A stretch of DNA of 5,343 bases from Thermoplasmata archaeon (GTDB taxonomy: Archaea > Thermoplasmatota > Thermoplasmata > Thermoplasmatales > Thermoplasmataceae). The notes under the pieces are model-generated. The model searched no databases. It saw only the letters and a list, made by a program, of their open reading frames with translations, and was not told the DNA's origin. The DNA lies in assembly GCA_021804185.1 (NCBI GenBank), contig JAJZKL010000111.1, positions 1 through 5,343 of the forward strand, read 5' to 3'. The position numbers and the translations under genes were made by a program. Of the stretch, positions 1 through 5,340 are shown piece after piece; the first letter of the stretch is position 1, and every line of letters starts with the position of its first letter.

Positions 1-29
1 CTGTCATCTGTAGATTCTAACAGATTCAT
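1..29 (-). CDS. 5' end of an unidentified gene leaving the left edge (partial)
   Basis: Read on the minus strand from an ATG at 29-27, the frame stays open to the window edge and encodes MNLLESTDD. An upstream in-frame ATG at 38-36 would add three residues (MYP). A TATA-like box on the same strand at 57-51 is centred about 25 bases before the 29 start, the distance expected for a leaderless archaeal transcript, so I prefer that start. The predicted gene is divergent from proS. Only nine codons are visible, so no family or function can be named, and an open frame of this length can occur by chance. The promoter spacing is the main support. Confidence 0.4.
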
Positions 30-50
30 AGGGTACATAATGAGGATTGG

Positions 51-58
51 TTTATAAT
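51..58 (-). promoter_or_regulatory. TATA-like box for the left-edge minus-strand gene
   Basis: The minus strand reads ATTATAAA here. Its centre lies about 25 bases upstream of the ATG at 29-27, which suits transcription starting at or next to that ATG. The element is nearly symmetric (TTTATAAT on the plus strand), so it could also direct rightward initiation near position 80. This is inferred from spacing only. Confidence 0.4.
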
Positions 59-73
59 TGCTTCGTGATTTAA

Positions 74-107
74 ATTTCATAATAAGGGCTTACCCGATAT
101 TTCATAA
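74..107. repeat. 9-bp direct repeat in the divergent intergenic region
   Basis: ATTTCATAA occurs at 74-82 and again at 99-107, identical and 25 bp apart start to start. Between the copies lies GGGCTTACCC (86-95), which could form a three-base-pair hairpin. The pair lies upstream of the minus-strand TATA box and upstream of the proS promoter region, so it could be a regulator site. In AT-rich DNA a 9-bp repeat may also be chance. Confidence 0.35.
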
Positions 108-120
108 CTGTATCCAGAGA

Positions 121-161
121 TTTTTTTAACATACCCGGCTGGGTTTTTCTGTTACCTTTTT
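121..161 (+). terminator. Possible T-rich terminator region (weak)
   Basis: Three plus-strand T tracts occur close together: seven Ts at 121-127, five at 144-148 and five at 157-161. The second directly follows a short dyad, ACCC (133-136), GGCT loop, GGGT (141-144). Archaeal RNA polymerase can stop at T-rich tracts, with or without a stem. No plus-strand gene is visible upstream in the window, so if this is a terminator it would end an unannotated short RNA. It may simply be AT-rich promoter DNA. Confidence 0.2.
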
Positions 162-198
162 AAATTGGCTAAAATTGTTAATCGGGCTATGTGAAAGA

Positions 199-208
199 TT
201 AATTAAAA
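199..208 (+). promoter_or_regulatory. Likely TATA box for proS
   Basis: TTAATTAAAA is centred about 25 bases before the ATG at 229, the spacing expected for a leaderless transcript. An alternative TATA-like stretch, TTTTTAAATT at 157-166, would start RNA near 188-190 and give a leader of about 40 bases. GGAG at 213-216 could then be a poorly spaced ribosome site, 12 bases from the ATG. I favour the leaderless option because it matches the other first genes in this window. Confidence 0.45.
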
Positions 209-228
209 AAACGGAGTTATGGCAGTTA

Positions 229-1626
229 ATGGAGAACAAGAAGATTGACTTCAGCTCCTGGTACAATGAAATCATAGATCTCAGCGGGCTAAGCGATAAG
301 CGGTACCCCATAAAGGGAATGAATGTATGGCTCCCCTACGGCCTTAAGGTTATGAAAGGCATAGACCGGATTATAAGGGATAATGTGGACAGCTCCAATT
401 TTCAGGAGGTGCAGTTCCCGGTACTTATTACGAGAGACCAGCTGAGCATCGAATTTGAACATGTGAAGGGCTTTGAAAATGAGGTATTCTGGGTAACCCG
501 TGGCGGCAGAGAACCTTTGGACGTGGAAATGGCCCTCAGGCCAACCAGTGAGGCGGCCATGTACGGCATGTTTCAGCTCTGGATAAGGGCCCATACGGAT
601 CTTCCTCTGAAGATATATCAGATAGTCAGCGTATACAGATACGAGACAAAACATACAAGGACGTTCATTAGAATAAGGGAAATTCATTTCTTCGAAGCAC
701 ACACTGCCCATACAGATTATGAATCTGCAGAGTTACAGATGGTAGAATACAGGCAGATATGGGATCGAATTAGTGATGAACTCTGCCTTCCATTCGTAGT
801 TGACCAGAGGCCAGACTGGGACAAGTTCCCGGGAGCAAAGTACACGCTTGCATTCGACACGGCAATGCCCGGCGGAAGAAGCCTGCAGATAGGAACTATA
901 CATCAGTATGGGGAAAACTTTTCCAGAAATTATGGCATTGAATACCTTAAAGAGGATGGGACACATTCCTATGTTTCACAGACAACATTCGGACTGAGCG
1001 AGCGTCTTCTGGCAGCGGTCATCGGCATTCATGGAGATGATACTGGACTGATATTTCCGCCATCCATTGCCCCTGTTCAGATCGTCATAATTCCAATTCC
1101 TTCAGAAAAGGCAGACACCGGTTCATACTGCATGAAGGTCAGCAATATACTCTCCGCTGAAGGATTCAGAGTCCACATAGACAACAGAGACAACTACACA
1201 CCAGGTTTCAAATTCAATGAATGGGAAATGAAAGGGGTGCCCCTGAGAATAGAGATTGGCGCCAGAGAGGTAATGGATAATAAAATCACAATGAGACTGA
1301 GAACTGGAGGGGACAGAATAAAATGCAATATTACCGATCTCCCGTCAGAGGTTTCCAGGGCGCTTGCATTATTGAAAGATGAACTGAGGCGTAAGGCGTA
1401 CGAGCATTTTGAACGAAGCATAGAGGATGGGGATTCCCTGGAAAAAATAAAGGGAGGGGAGAAAATGTTCAGATTCTTCTGGTGCGGTTCAAAGGAATGT
1501 TCAGACAGGATTGAAGGTGAAACTGGAAAAACAGTTCTTGGTATGCAGAAGGAGAATGAGAACAAAGGAAAATGCCTGATTTGTGGAAAAGAGGGGAGAT
1601 TAGCCACGGCTTCAACACCTTACTGA
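229..1626 (+). CDS. proS: Prolyl-tRNA synthetase, archaeal/eukaryal type
   Basis: This class II cytoplasmic synthetase attaches proline to tRNA(Pro) using ATP. It is 465 residues from the ATG at 229, normal for the archaeal form, which lacks the bacterial editing insertion. The N-terminal segment DFSSWYNEII, then SDKRYPIKGMNVWLPYGL, is typical of archaeal ProRS. The catalytic domain shows LRPTSE (about 103-108), motif 2 from VYRYETKHTR through FFEAHTAH (about 135-158) and motif 3 around FGLSERLLAAVIGIHGDD (about 254-271, arginine at 259). The anticodon-binding domain follows (about 280-385). The C-terminal domain has four likely zinc ligands (C419, C424, C449, C452), and the chain ends in the family's characteristic terminal tyrosine. 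The frame can be extended to a TTG at 175, but the extra 18 residues resemble nothing in the family and the TATA spacing fits 229. The gene heads a unit with the HAD gene. Confidence 0.96.
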   Translation: MENKKIDFSSWYNEIIDLSGLSDKRYPIKGMNVWLPYGLKVMKGIDRIIRDNVDSSNFQEVQFPVLITRDQLSIEFEHVKGFENEVFWVTRGGREPLDVEMALRPTSEAAMYGMFQLWIRAHTDLPLKIYQIVSVYRYETKHTRTFIRIREIHFFEAHTAHTDYESAELQMVEYRQIWDRISDELCLPFVVDQRPDWDKFPGAKYTLAFDTAMPGGRSLQIGTIHQYGENFSRNYGIEYLKEDGTHSYVSQTTFGLSERLLAAVIGIHGDDTGLIFPPSIAPVQIVIIPIPSEKADTGSYCMKVSNILSAEGFRVHIDNRDNYTPGFKFNEWEMKGVPLRIEIGAREVMDNKITMRLRTGGDRIKCNITDLPSEVSRALALLKDELRRKAYEHFERSIEDGDSLEKIKGGEKMFRFFWCGSKECSDRIEGETGKTVLGMQKENENKGKCLICGKEGRLATASTPY

Positions 1627-1629
1627 GGA
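1624..1629 (+). promoter_or_regulatory. Ribosome binding site overlapping the proS stop codon
   Basis: TGAGGA contains GAGG (1625-1628), complementary to the 3' end of archaeal 16S rRNA, 8 bases before the ATG at 1637. It overlaps the proS TGA stop (1624-1626), which supports translation of the phosphatase from the proS message and fixes its start at 1637 rather than at the in-frame ATG at 1646. Confidence 0.65.
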
Positions 1630-1636
1630 AATAGAA

Positions 1637-2293
1637 ATGCGTGTTATGCTCGTTGCATTTGATATGGACGGAGTTCTCACATTGGAGAGATCCAGCTGGG
1701 AATTTGTCCATAGATATCTGGGCGTTGACAATTCAGATAATCTAGAATTATACAGGAAATCTGAGATATCATACAGGGAATTCCTTGCAAGAGATGTGAG
1801 AAGATGGCTCGAGGTCAGGCCTGATATGACCACTAAGGATCTGGACAAAATACTTTCAGGAATAACTGCAGTTAAAAACCTGAAATCATCTGTGCGGGCT
1901 TTGAAAGATGCCGGGATCACATGCGCCATAATATCGGGAGGCTTGAAGCCACTGGCGAGAAGGATAGGTACTGAATCAGGGATTGGAATAGTAATGGCCA
2001 ATGACATCGTCCCATCTGAAGATGGGAGACTGACGGAAAACGGCATTATAATGGTGGACCCAAAGTCAAAGGATGTTGTCCTGCGTGATATACAGAAAAA
2101 TACCGGAATAAAGCCAGATTCAACTGTCAGTGTAGGTGATTCTCCGGAAGACGCAAGGATGTTTTCCCTTTCAGCCAGCTCAATATTTATAGCTGATGGA
2201 AGAAAAAGCAGTGGTATATTGGCCACATCAGTACTTCCCCCGGGAGATCTGAAGCCCGTGGCAGATACAATTCTTGAATGGAATTCCCAATGA
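1637..2293 (+). CDS. HAD-superfamily phosphatase, archaeal phosphoserine-phosphatase-like
   Basis: This is a 218-residue soluble phosphohydrolase of the HAD IB (SerB-like) type. Motif I is FDMDGVLT with nucleophile D9 and acid/base D11. Motif II is IISGG with S100. The motif III lysine is probably K145. Motif IV is VGDSPEDARMF, with D168 and D172 as magnesium ligands. The cap lies between motifs I and II (about 17-80) and carries SSWEFVHRYLG. True phosphoserine phosphatases such as the Methanocaldococcus enzyme have a serine-binding Glu nine residues after the nucleophile, where this protein has Arg18. They also have GDGxND in motif IV, where this has GDSPED. The catalytic chemistry is well supported, but the substrate is not, so I do not assign serB. 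The gene begins 10 bases after proS and is probably cotranscribed with it. Confidence 0.88.
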   Translation: MRVMLVAFDMDGVLTLERSSWEFVHRYLGVDNSDNLELYRKSEISYREFLARDVRRWLEVRPDMTTKDLDKILSGITAVKNLKSSVRALKDAGITCAIISGGLKPLARRIGTESGIGIVMANDIVPSEDGRLTENGIIMVDPKSKDVVLRDIQKNTGIKPDSTVSVGDSPEDARMFSLSASSIFIADGRKSSGILATSVLPPGDLKPVADTILEWNSQ

Positions 2294-2305
2294 CATTCTA
2301 CTCGA

Positions 2306-2320
2306 AGGAAAAATAAATAT
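2306..2320 (+). promoter_or_regulatory. BRE/TATA promoter of the radB-fen unit
   Basis: ATAAATAT (2313-2320) is a good archaeal TATA box, preceded by a purine-rich AGGAA-type stretch suited to TFB contact. Its centre is about 23-24 bases before the radB ATG at 2340, so the transcript should be leaderless or nearly so. It lies in the 46-base gap after the HAD gene and implies that radB-fen can be transcribed independently of proS. Confidence 0.6.
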
Positions 2321-2339
2321 CCTCATCCAATAAGGGATC

Positions 2340-3041
2340 ATGGAAAAACTTGATCCCACTAGCCTTCAGCCTAAATTGAGCTCTGGCGTGGCATGCATAG
2401 ATACGGTTATGGGTGGAGGGATTGAGTCAGGAGTTATTACAGAAATATTCGGGGAGGGCGGTGCAGGAAAGAGCAATCTTGCTATGCTGTTCACCATCTC
2501 CGCCATCAGTTCTGGTAAGAAGGTAATATTCCTGGATTCAGAGGGGTTTTCCACGGAACGATTTCTTCAGCTAAATTCTGGCAGAACGGATAATATGGAT
2601 AACCTTCTTCTATACAGGGTATCATCTCTCGACGATCAGGAAGTTTCAATCATTAAGGCCTCCAAGCTTACCGAAAAGCCTGGGGGTGTGGGTGTAGTTG
2701 TCATTGACTCTTTCACAGAATTCTTCAGGCTTGAGAATTTTCAAGACTACCAGAGCAGGAGTTCAGCTTTTCAGCGCCAGCTGAACATTCTCACCGGCAT
2801 AGCCGTCAGAAACTCAATTCCATTGCTGCTTACGAACCAGATATATCAGGATCCAGACTCGGGGAACCTTCATCCTTTTGGCGGGTTCCTCATGGATCAT
2901 CTTATGAAGGCAATATTCCGGGTTGAGAAAACTGCGGGGGGAGGCAGGAAGATAAGTGTTGTAAAGCATCGCTCTATTGCGGAAGGGAAGAGTGCTGTAT
3001 TCAGATTGATGGAATATGGAATTTCCTGTGAGGTGCCCTGA
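2340..3041 (+). CDS. radB: RadB, RecA/RadA-family recombination paralogue
   Basis: RadB is a euryarchaeal RecA-fold ATPase that accompanies the RadA recombinase in homologous recombination and repair. The protein is 233 residues, the usual RadB length, and consists of the ATPase core without RadA's N-terminal helix-hairpin-helix domain. It opens with LSSGVACIDTVMGGGIESGVITEIFG, typical of the RadA/RadB core. Walker A is GEGGAGKS (38-45, K44). IFLDSEGFSTERF (63-75) matches the conserved strand and loop after it. Walker B is GVVVIDSF (118-125, D123). LLLTNQIY (162-169) precedes the DNA-binding loop region, and the GGG at 200-202 lies before the last strands. The ATG at 2340 fits the promoter spacing. 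The stop codon shares one base with the fen start, so the two are cotranscribed. The alternative, a KaiC-like or RadA protein, is less likely given the length and the lack of an N-terminal domain. Confidence 0.92.
   Translation: MEKLDPTSLQPKLSSGVACIDTVMGGGIESGVITEIFGEGGAGKSNLAMLFTISAISSGKKVIFLDSEGFSTERFLQLNSGRTDNMDNLLLYRVSSLDDQEVSIIKASKLTEKPGGVGVVVIDSFTEFFRLENFQDYQSRSSAFQRQLNILTGIAVRNSIPLLLTNQIYQDPDSGNLHPFGGFLMDHLMKAIFRVEKTAGGGRKISVVKHRSIAEGKSAVFRLMEYGISCEVP
3030..3035 (+). promoter_or_regulatory. Shine-Dalgarno site for fen inside the end of radB
   Basis: GAGGTG lies 5 bases before the ATG at 3041 and matches the archaeal anti-Shine-Dalgarno sequence well. It lies within the last codons of radB, so ribosomes finishing radB at the TGATG junction could restart on fen. 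It supports 3041 as the true start, also required by the conserved MGVD N-terminus. Confidence 0.75.
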
Positions 3042-4060
3042 TGGGGGTAGATATTTCTGACATCCTCATTAAACATGAGACCAGAATAGAGGATCGTTCC
3101 GGAATGACCATGGCCGTAGACTCATACAACATAATATACCAGTTCCTTAGCAGCATCAGGCAGCCAGATGGAACGCCCCTTATGGATAATGCCGGAAACG
3201 TTACATCTCATCTGTCTGGCCTGTTCTACAGATCTGTTAGCCTCATCTCTGCTGGCCTCAGGCTGGTTTACGTACTTGATGGCAAGCCCTCAAGCCTTAA
3301 GGGGAACACACTTGATGAAAGGAGGATGATGAGGGAGAAAAATATTATGGAGCTGAAGAAGGCAGAGGAGGCTGGAGATGAGGAACGCATACGTTCCCTG
3401 TCTGGTAGAATTAATTTCCTTACACGGCCAATGATAGATGAGTGCAGGGAACTACTGGAGGCTATGGGCATTCCAGTGGTTCAGGCAAAATCAGAAGGAG
3501 AGGCACAGGCATCCTACATGAATGCGCAGGGAGCAGTCGACGGAGTTATATCGCAGGATTATGACTGCTTGCTTTTCGGGGCCAAAAGAGTTTTCCGAAA
3601 TATGACATTCTCAGGAAGAAGAAAGGTTCCGGGGAGAAACTTCTATGTCAACGTCAGGCCAGAATACATTGATCTGGAGGAAAACCTTTCAAACCTTTCA
3701 ATTGACAGGCGCCAGCTCATCTGGATTGGAATGCTCACTGGCACTGACTTCAACAGGGGTGTACAGAGAGTTGGAGCAAAAACCGGACTAAATCTGATAC
3801 GCAAGGGCAACACTCTACGGCAGATTCTTGACATGAAGGGTGCCAGTATAGAAAGCCTTGAAGATGTGGAAGACATTTTCATGAACCCACCGCATGAGGA
3901 GTGGGGCGAACTCCAGCATATGCCACCGAACAGGGAATCAATCATGAAGATACTGTGTGAAAGGCATAATTTCTCACAGGAACGTGTTTCTCCATACGTT
4001 GATACCCTGTCCAAACTATATTCCAAAGGTGCACAGAAAAGCCTGGACAGGTTTTTCTGA
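3041..4060 (+). CDS. fen: Flap endonuclease 1 (FEN1/XPG family) with PCNA-binding tail
   Basis: FEN1 removes 5' flaps during Okazaki-fragment maturation and long-patch base excision repair, using two metal ions. The protein is 339 residues, normal for archaeal FEN1. The N-terminal MGVD is diagnostic, because the free N-terminus lies near the active site. Acidic metal ligands appear in order: D27 (AVDSYN), D80 (VLDGKP), E152 and E154 (EGEAQA), D173 and D175 (SQDYDCLLFG) and D236 (GTDFNRGV). K87 and R94 correspond to the helical-gateway basic residues of human FEN1 (K93, R100). The DNA-binding helix-turn-helix region follows (about 239-256, VQRVGAKTGLNLI). The chain ends in QKSLDRFF (332-339), a complete PIP box for the PCNA sliding clamp. 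The gene overlaps radB by one base in TGATG and has its own ribosome site. I see no missing catalytic residue. Confidence 0.97.
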   Translation: MGVDISDILIKHETRIEDRSGMTMAVDSYNIIYQFLSSIRQPDGTPLMDNAGNVTSHLSGLFYRSVSLISAGLRLVYVLDGKPSSLKGNTLDERRMMREKNIMELKKAEEAGDEERIRSLSGRINFLTRPMIDECRELLEAMGIPVVQAKSEGEAQASYMNAQGAVDGVISQDYDCLLFGAKRVFRNMTFSGRRKVPGRNFYVNVRPEYIDLEENLSNLSIDRRQLIWIGMLTGTDFNRGVQRVGAKTGLNLIRKGNTLRQILDMKGASIESLEDVEDIFMNPPHEEWGELQHMPPNRESIMKILCERHNFSQERVSPYVDTLSKLYSKGAQKSLDRFF

Positions 4061-4063
4061 TAT

Positions 4064-4081
4064 CACTATTGCTAGCAAGTG
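4064..4081. repeat. Inverted repeat upstream of the AbrB-like gene (possible operator)
   Basis: CACT-at-TGCT (4064-4073) is mirrored by AGCAAGTG (4074-4081). The core TTGCTAGCAA (4069-4078) is a perfect 10-bp palindrome, and the outer CAC/GTG arms pair if two bases are bulged. A related half, TGTTAGCA, occurs at 4104-4111, so TGCTAGCA and TGTTAGCA flank the TATA box. The position suits an operator for the downstream DNA-binding protein. It also sits just after the fen stop, so it could be a transcript-end hairpin, although no T tract follows it. Confidence 0.4.
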
Positions 4082-4087
4082 TCAACC

Positions 4088-4095
4088 TTATATAT
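4088..4095 (+). promoter_or_regulatory. TATA box of the AbrB-like gene
   Basis: TTATATAT is centred about 28 bases before the ATG at 4120. Transcription should begin within a few bases of the start codon, giving a leaderless or very short-leader mRNA. No Shine-Dalgarno sequence lies before the ATG, which agrees with this. Confidence 0.6.
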
Positions 4096-4119
4096 TGAAA
4101 TTATGTTAGCATATTATTC

Positions 4120-4278
4120 ATGAGAACTCTCATTGACGTATCACATGTTTCAAAGAAGAGCAAATCCCTTAGAATTACACTTCCGAAGAAAGTCATAGAC
4201 GAATTGAGAATCCAGCCATCCGAGATACTTGGATACTACCTTGAGGATGGCAAAATAGTGCTGGAAAAACTGAAATAG
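4120..4278 (+). CDS. Small AbrB/MazE-fold DNA-binding protein
   Basis: This 52-residue protein consists almost wholly of one SpoVT/AbrB (swapped-hairpin) domain. It begins MRTLIDVSHVSKKSKS, then shows the hallmark strand and turn LRITLPKKVIDEL (17-29) followed by EDGKIVLEK (42-50). Domains of this type dimerise and bind DNA, as in AbrB-like transition regulators and MazE antitoxins. The ATG at 4120 is set by the TATA box at 4088-4095. There is no toxin gene beside it: upstream is fen and downstream is convergent tyrS, so a toxin-antitoxin role is not supported. A stand-alone transcription regulator or small chromatin-like DNA binder is more likely. An inverted repeat before the promoter suggests autoregulation, which is inference. 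The family call is firm and the target is unknown. Confidence 0.85.
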   Translation: MRTLIDVSHVSKKSKSLRITLPKKVIDELRIQPSEILGYYLEDGKIVLEKLK

Positions 4279-4283
4279 ATCCT

Positions 4284-4299
4284 ATATCATTGGGGATAT
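4284..4299. terminator. Short dyad between convergent genes (weak)
   Basis: ATATC (4284-4288) and GATAT (4295-4299) can pair around a six-base loop in the 23-base gap between the AbrB-like stop and the tyrS stop. The position would suit a bidirectional transcript end, but the stem is short and AT-rich and no T run follows on either strand. Confidence 0.2.
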
Positions 4300-4301
4300 T
4301 C

Positions 4302-5306
4302 TCAGAGTGCATTTTCATCCGCTGCCAATGCTGCCCTGCCTTTTTCCATCAAACTATTTAATGCTGCTGCTACGGCCTTCTTAAGGTCAAGGGGATGAAT
4401 CTCACCCCTTTCATACACTCCACTGAATTCAGCGAAATCTTTGAATCTGATTGCCCCTCCTTTTGAAGGAGGCCGGGTTATTTCTATTCCATCTTCGGAG
4501 TAGGGAAGAATTATGTATTTGAGTATGTCAACAACAGGATTTCCGGAGACCTCTTTTACAGGGCAGAAAGCGGAGGATATTTTTCGATTTACATCTGATT
4601 CACTGTCAGTCATGAAAATAGCTGAATCGGCATCACTCTTAGACATTTTCTTGAATGGATCCATCCTTCCTGTGCCTTTTAGGCTTTCCAGAAGATTCCC
4701 ATGAACAGATACTACCTTCTTTACACCCATTCTTTCAGCAATGTCTCTCTGCAGCATGTGGGCATGCCTCTGATCCATGCCTCCGAGCGCTATGTCAAAG
4801 CCGCTGTAAATTATGTCCGTCACCTGCATAAGTGGGTATATAAATTTGCTGAAGTCTCCTTCCGCATCCTCTTCTGTCCTGCCCATTATAGGAAGCGAAC
4901 GCTTAAGCCTGGAAAGAGTGGAACTCTTTGCAACCTTTATGAGTGTTGTCCAGTATTCTCTGTCATTAACCACGTCTGTAGCCCATTTGAATTCAACATT
5001 TGACGGAAGGCCGTAAGCCTTCATGCAGCGCTCTATCATTTTTCCGCTTTCGCGTATCTTCTTAAGGTCTCCCCCCAGTTTGTCGTTTATCTGTGAATGC
5101 AGATCAGCCAGCAAAACTGTAACTCTGACACCTGCCTCCGCCAGTTCCTTGACCTTCATGGCCCAGAGTATACCTGTGGCAATGTGCGGAAGTCCGGATG
5201 GCTCAAAACCAATGTATGCGGTAGATGAATCTGGATCAAGTTTCTCTGCTTCTTCTACAGTTACAACCTCAGCCATGTTTCTGGACAGAATATTGACAGG
5301 GAACAT
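4302..5306 (-). CDS. tyrS: Tyrosyl-tRNA synthetase, archaeal/eukaryal type
   Basis: This class Ic enzyme charges tRNA(Tyr) with tyrosine and has 334 residues, slightly longer than the 306 of Methanocaldococcus TyrRS. The Rossmann fold begins with YIGFEPSG (31-38). The HIGH-type motif is HIAT (41-44), with Ala and Thr in place of Gly and His. LLADLH (65-70) follows. The tyrosine-pocket residues of the Methanocaldococcus enzyme (Y32, Y151, Q155, D158, Q173) are all present as Y31, Y157, Q161, D164 and Q179, which favours Tyr over Trp. GGMDQRHAHML (175-185) is typical of the family. The signature loop is KMSKS (220-224). The anticodon domain has HPLDLKKAVA, with D307 matching the residue that reads G34. 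The ATG at 5306 is preferred because ILSRNMAEVVT looks like family sequence and the TATA spacing fits; M11 is the alternative start. The gene is single and convergent with the AbrB-like gene. Confidence 0.95.
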   Translation of the reverse strand: MFPVNILSRNMAEVVTVEEAEKLDPDSSTAYIGFEPSGLPHIATGILWAMKVKELAEAGVRVTVLLADLHSQINDKLGGDLKKIRESGKMIERCMKAYGLPSNVEFKWATDVVNDREYWTTLIKVAKSSTLSRLKRSLPIMGRTEEDAEGDFSKFIYPLMQVTDIIYSGFDIALGGMDQRHAHMLQRDIAERMGVKKVVSVHGNLLESLKGTGRMDPFKKMSKSDADSAIFMTDSESDVNRKISSAFCPVKEVSGNPVVDILKYIILPYSEDGIEITRPPSKGGAIRFKDFAEFSGVYERGEIHPLDLKKAVAAALNSLMEKGRAALAADENAL

Positions 5307-5330
5307 TTCCCCGCTCTATCGTTTTGCTGT

Positions 5331-5340
5331 AATTAAATTT
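5331..5340 (-). promoter_or_regulatory. Likely TATA box of tyrS
   Basis: On the minus strand this reads AAATTTAATT, centred about 29 bases before the ATG at 5306-5304. It would give a leaderless or very short leader. GCGGGGA lies just before the ATG but too close to work as a normal Shine-Dalgarno site. Upstream sequence is cut off by the window edge. Confidence 0.45.

Noticed and set aside
189..194. Start-stop element (ATG TGA) ahead of proS as a regulatory upstream ORF
   Set aside because: It would matter only if transcription began near 188 from the weaker TATA candidate. A six-base match is readily explained by chance.
1..228. tRNA or C/D-box guide RNA in the left intergenic region
   Set aside because: No cloverleaf, T-loop signature or paired C and D boxes could be found.
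289..966. Minus-strand open frames of 140 and 77 residues opposite proS
   Set aside because: They lie wholly inside the well-supported proS gene, have no recognisable domain, and show no promoter or ribosome site.
1612..2226. Minus-strand 204-residue open frame opposite the HAD gene
   Set aside because: It is long, but it is low-complexity and Ser/Ile-rich, as expected from antisense reading of a real gene. The plus strand carries all the HAD motifs.
3268..4026. Minus-strand open frames of 67 and 127 residues opposite fen
   Set aside because: They are antisense shadows of conserved FEN1 codons with Ser-rich composition and no recognisable motif.
4120..4278. Antitoxin of a toxin-antitoxin pair
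   Set aside because: The fold is shared with MazE-type antitoxins, but no toxin-like gene adjoins it: fen lies upstream and convergent tyrS lies 23 bases downstream.
4513..5016. Plus-strand open frames of 63, 100 and 67 residues inside tyrS
   Set aside because: They are antisense to a clear TyrRS, overlap one another in different frames, and have no supporting signals.
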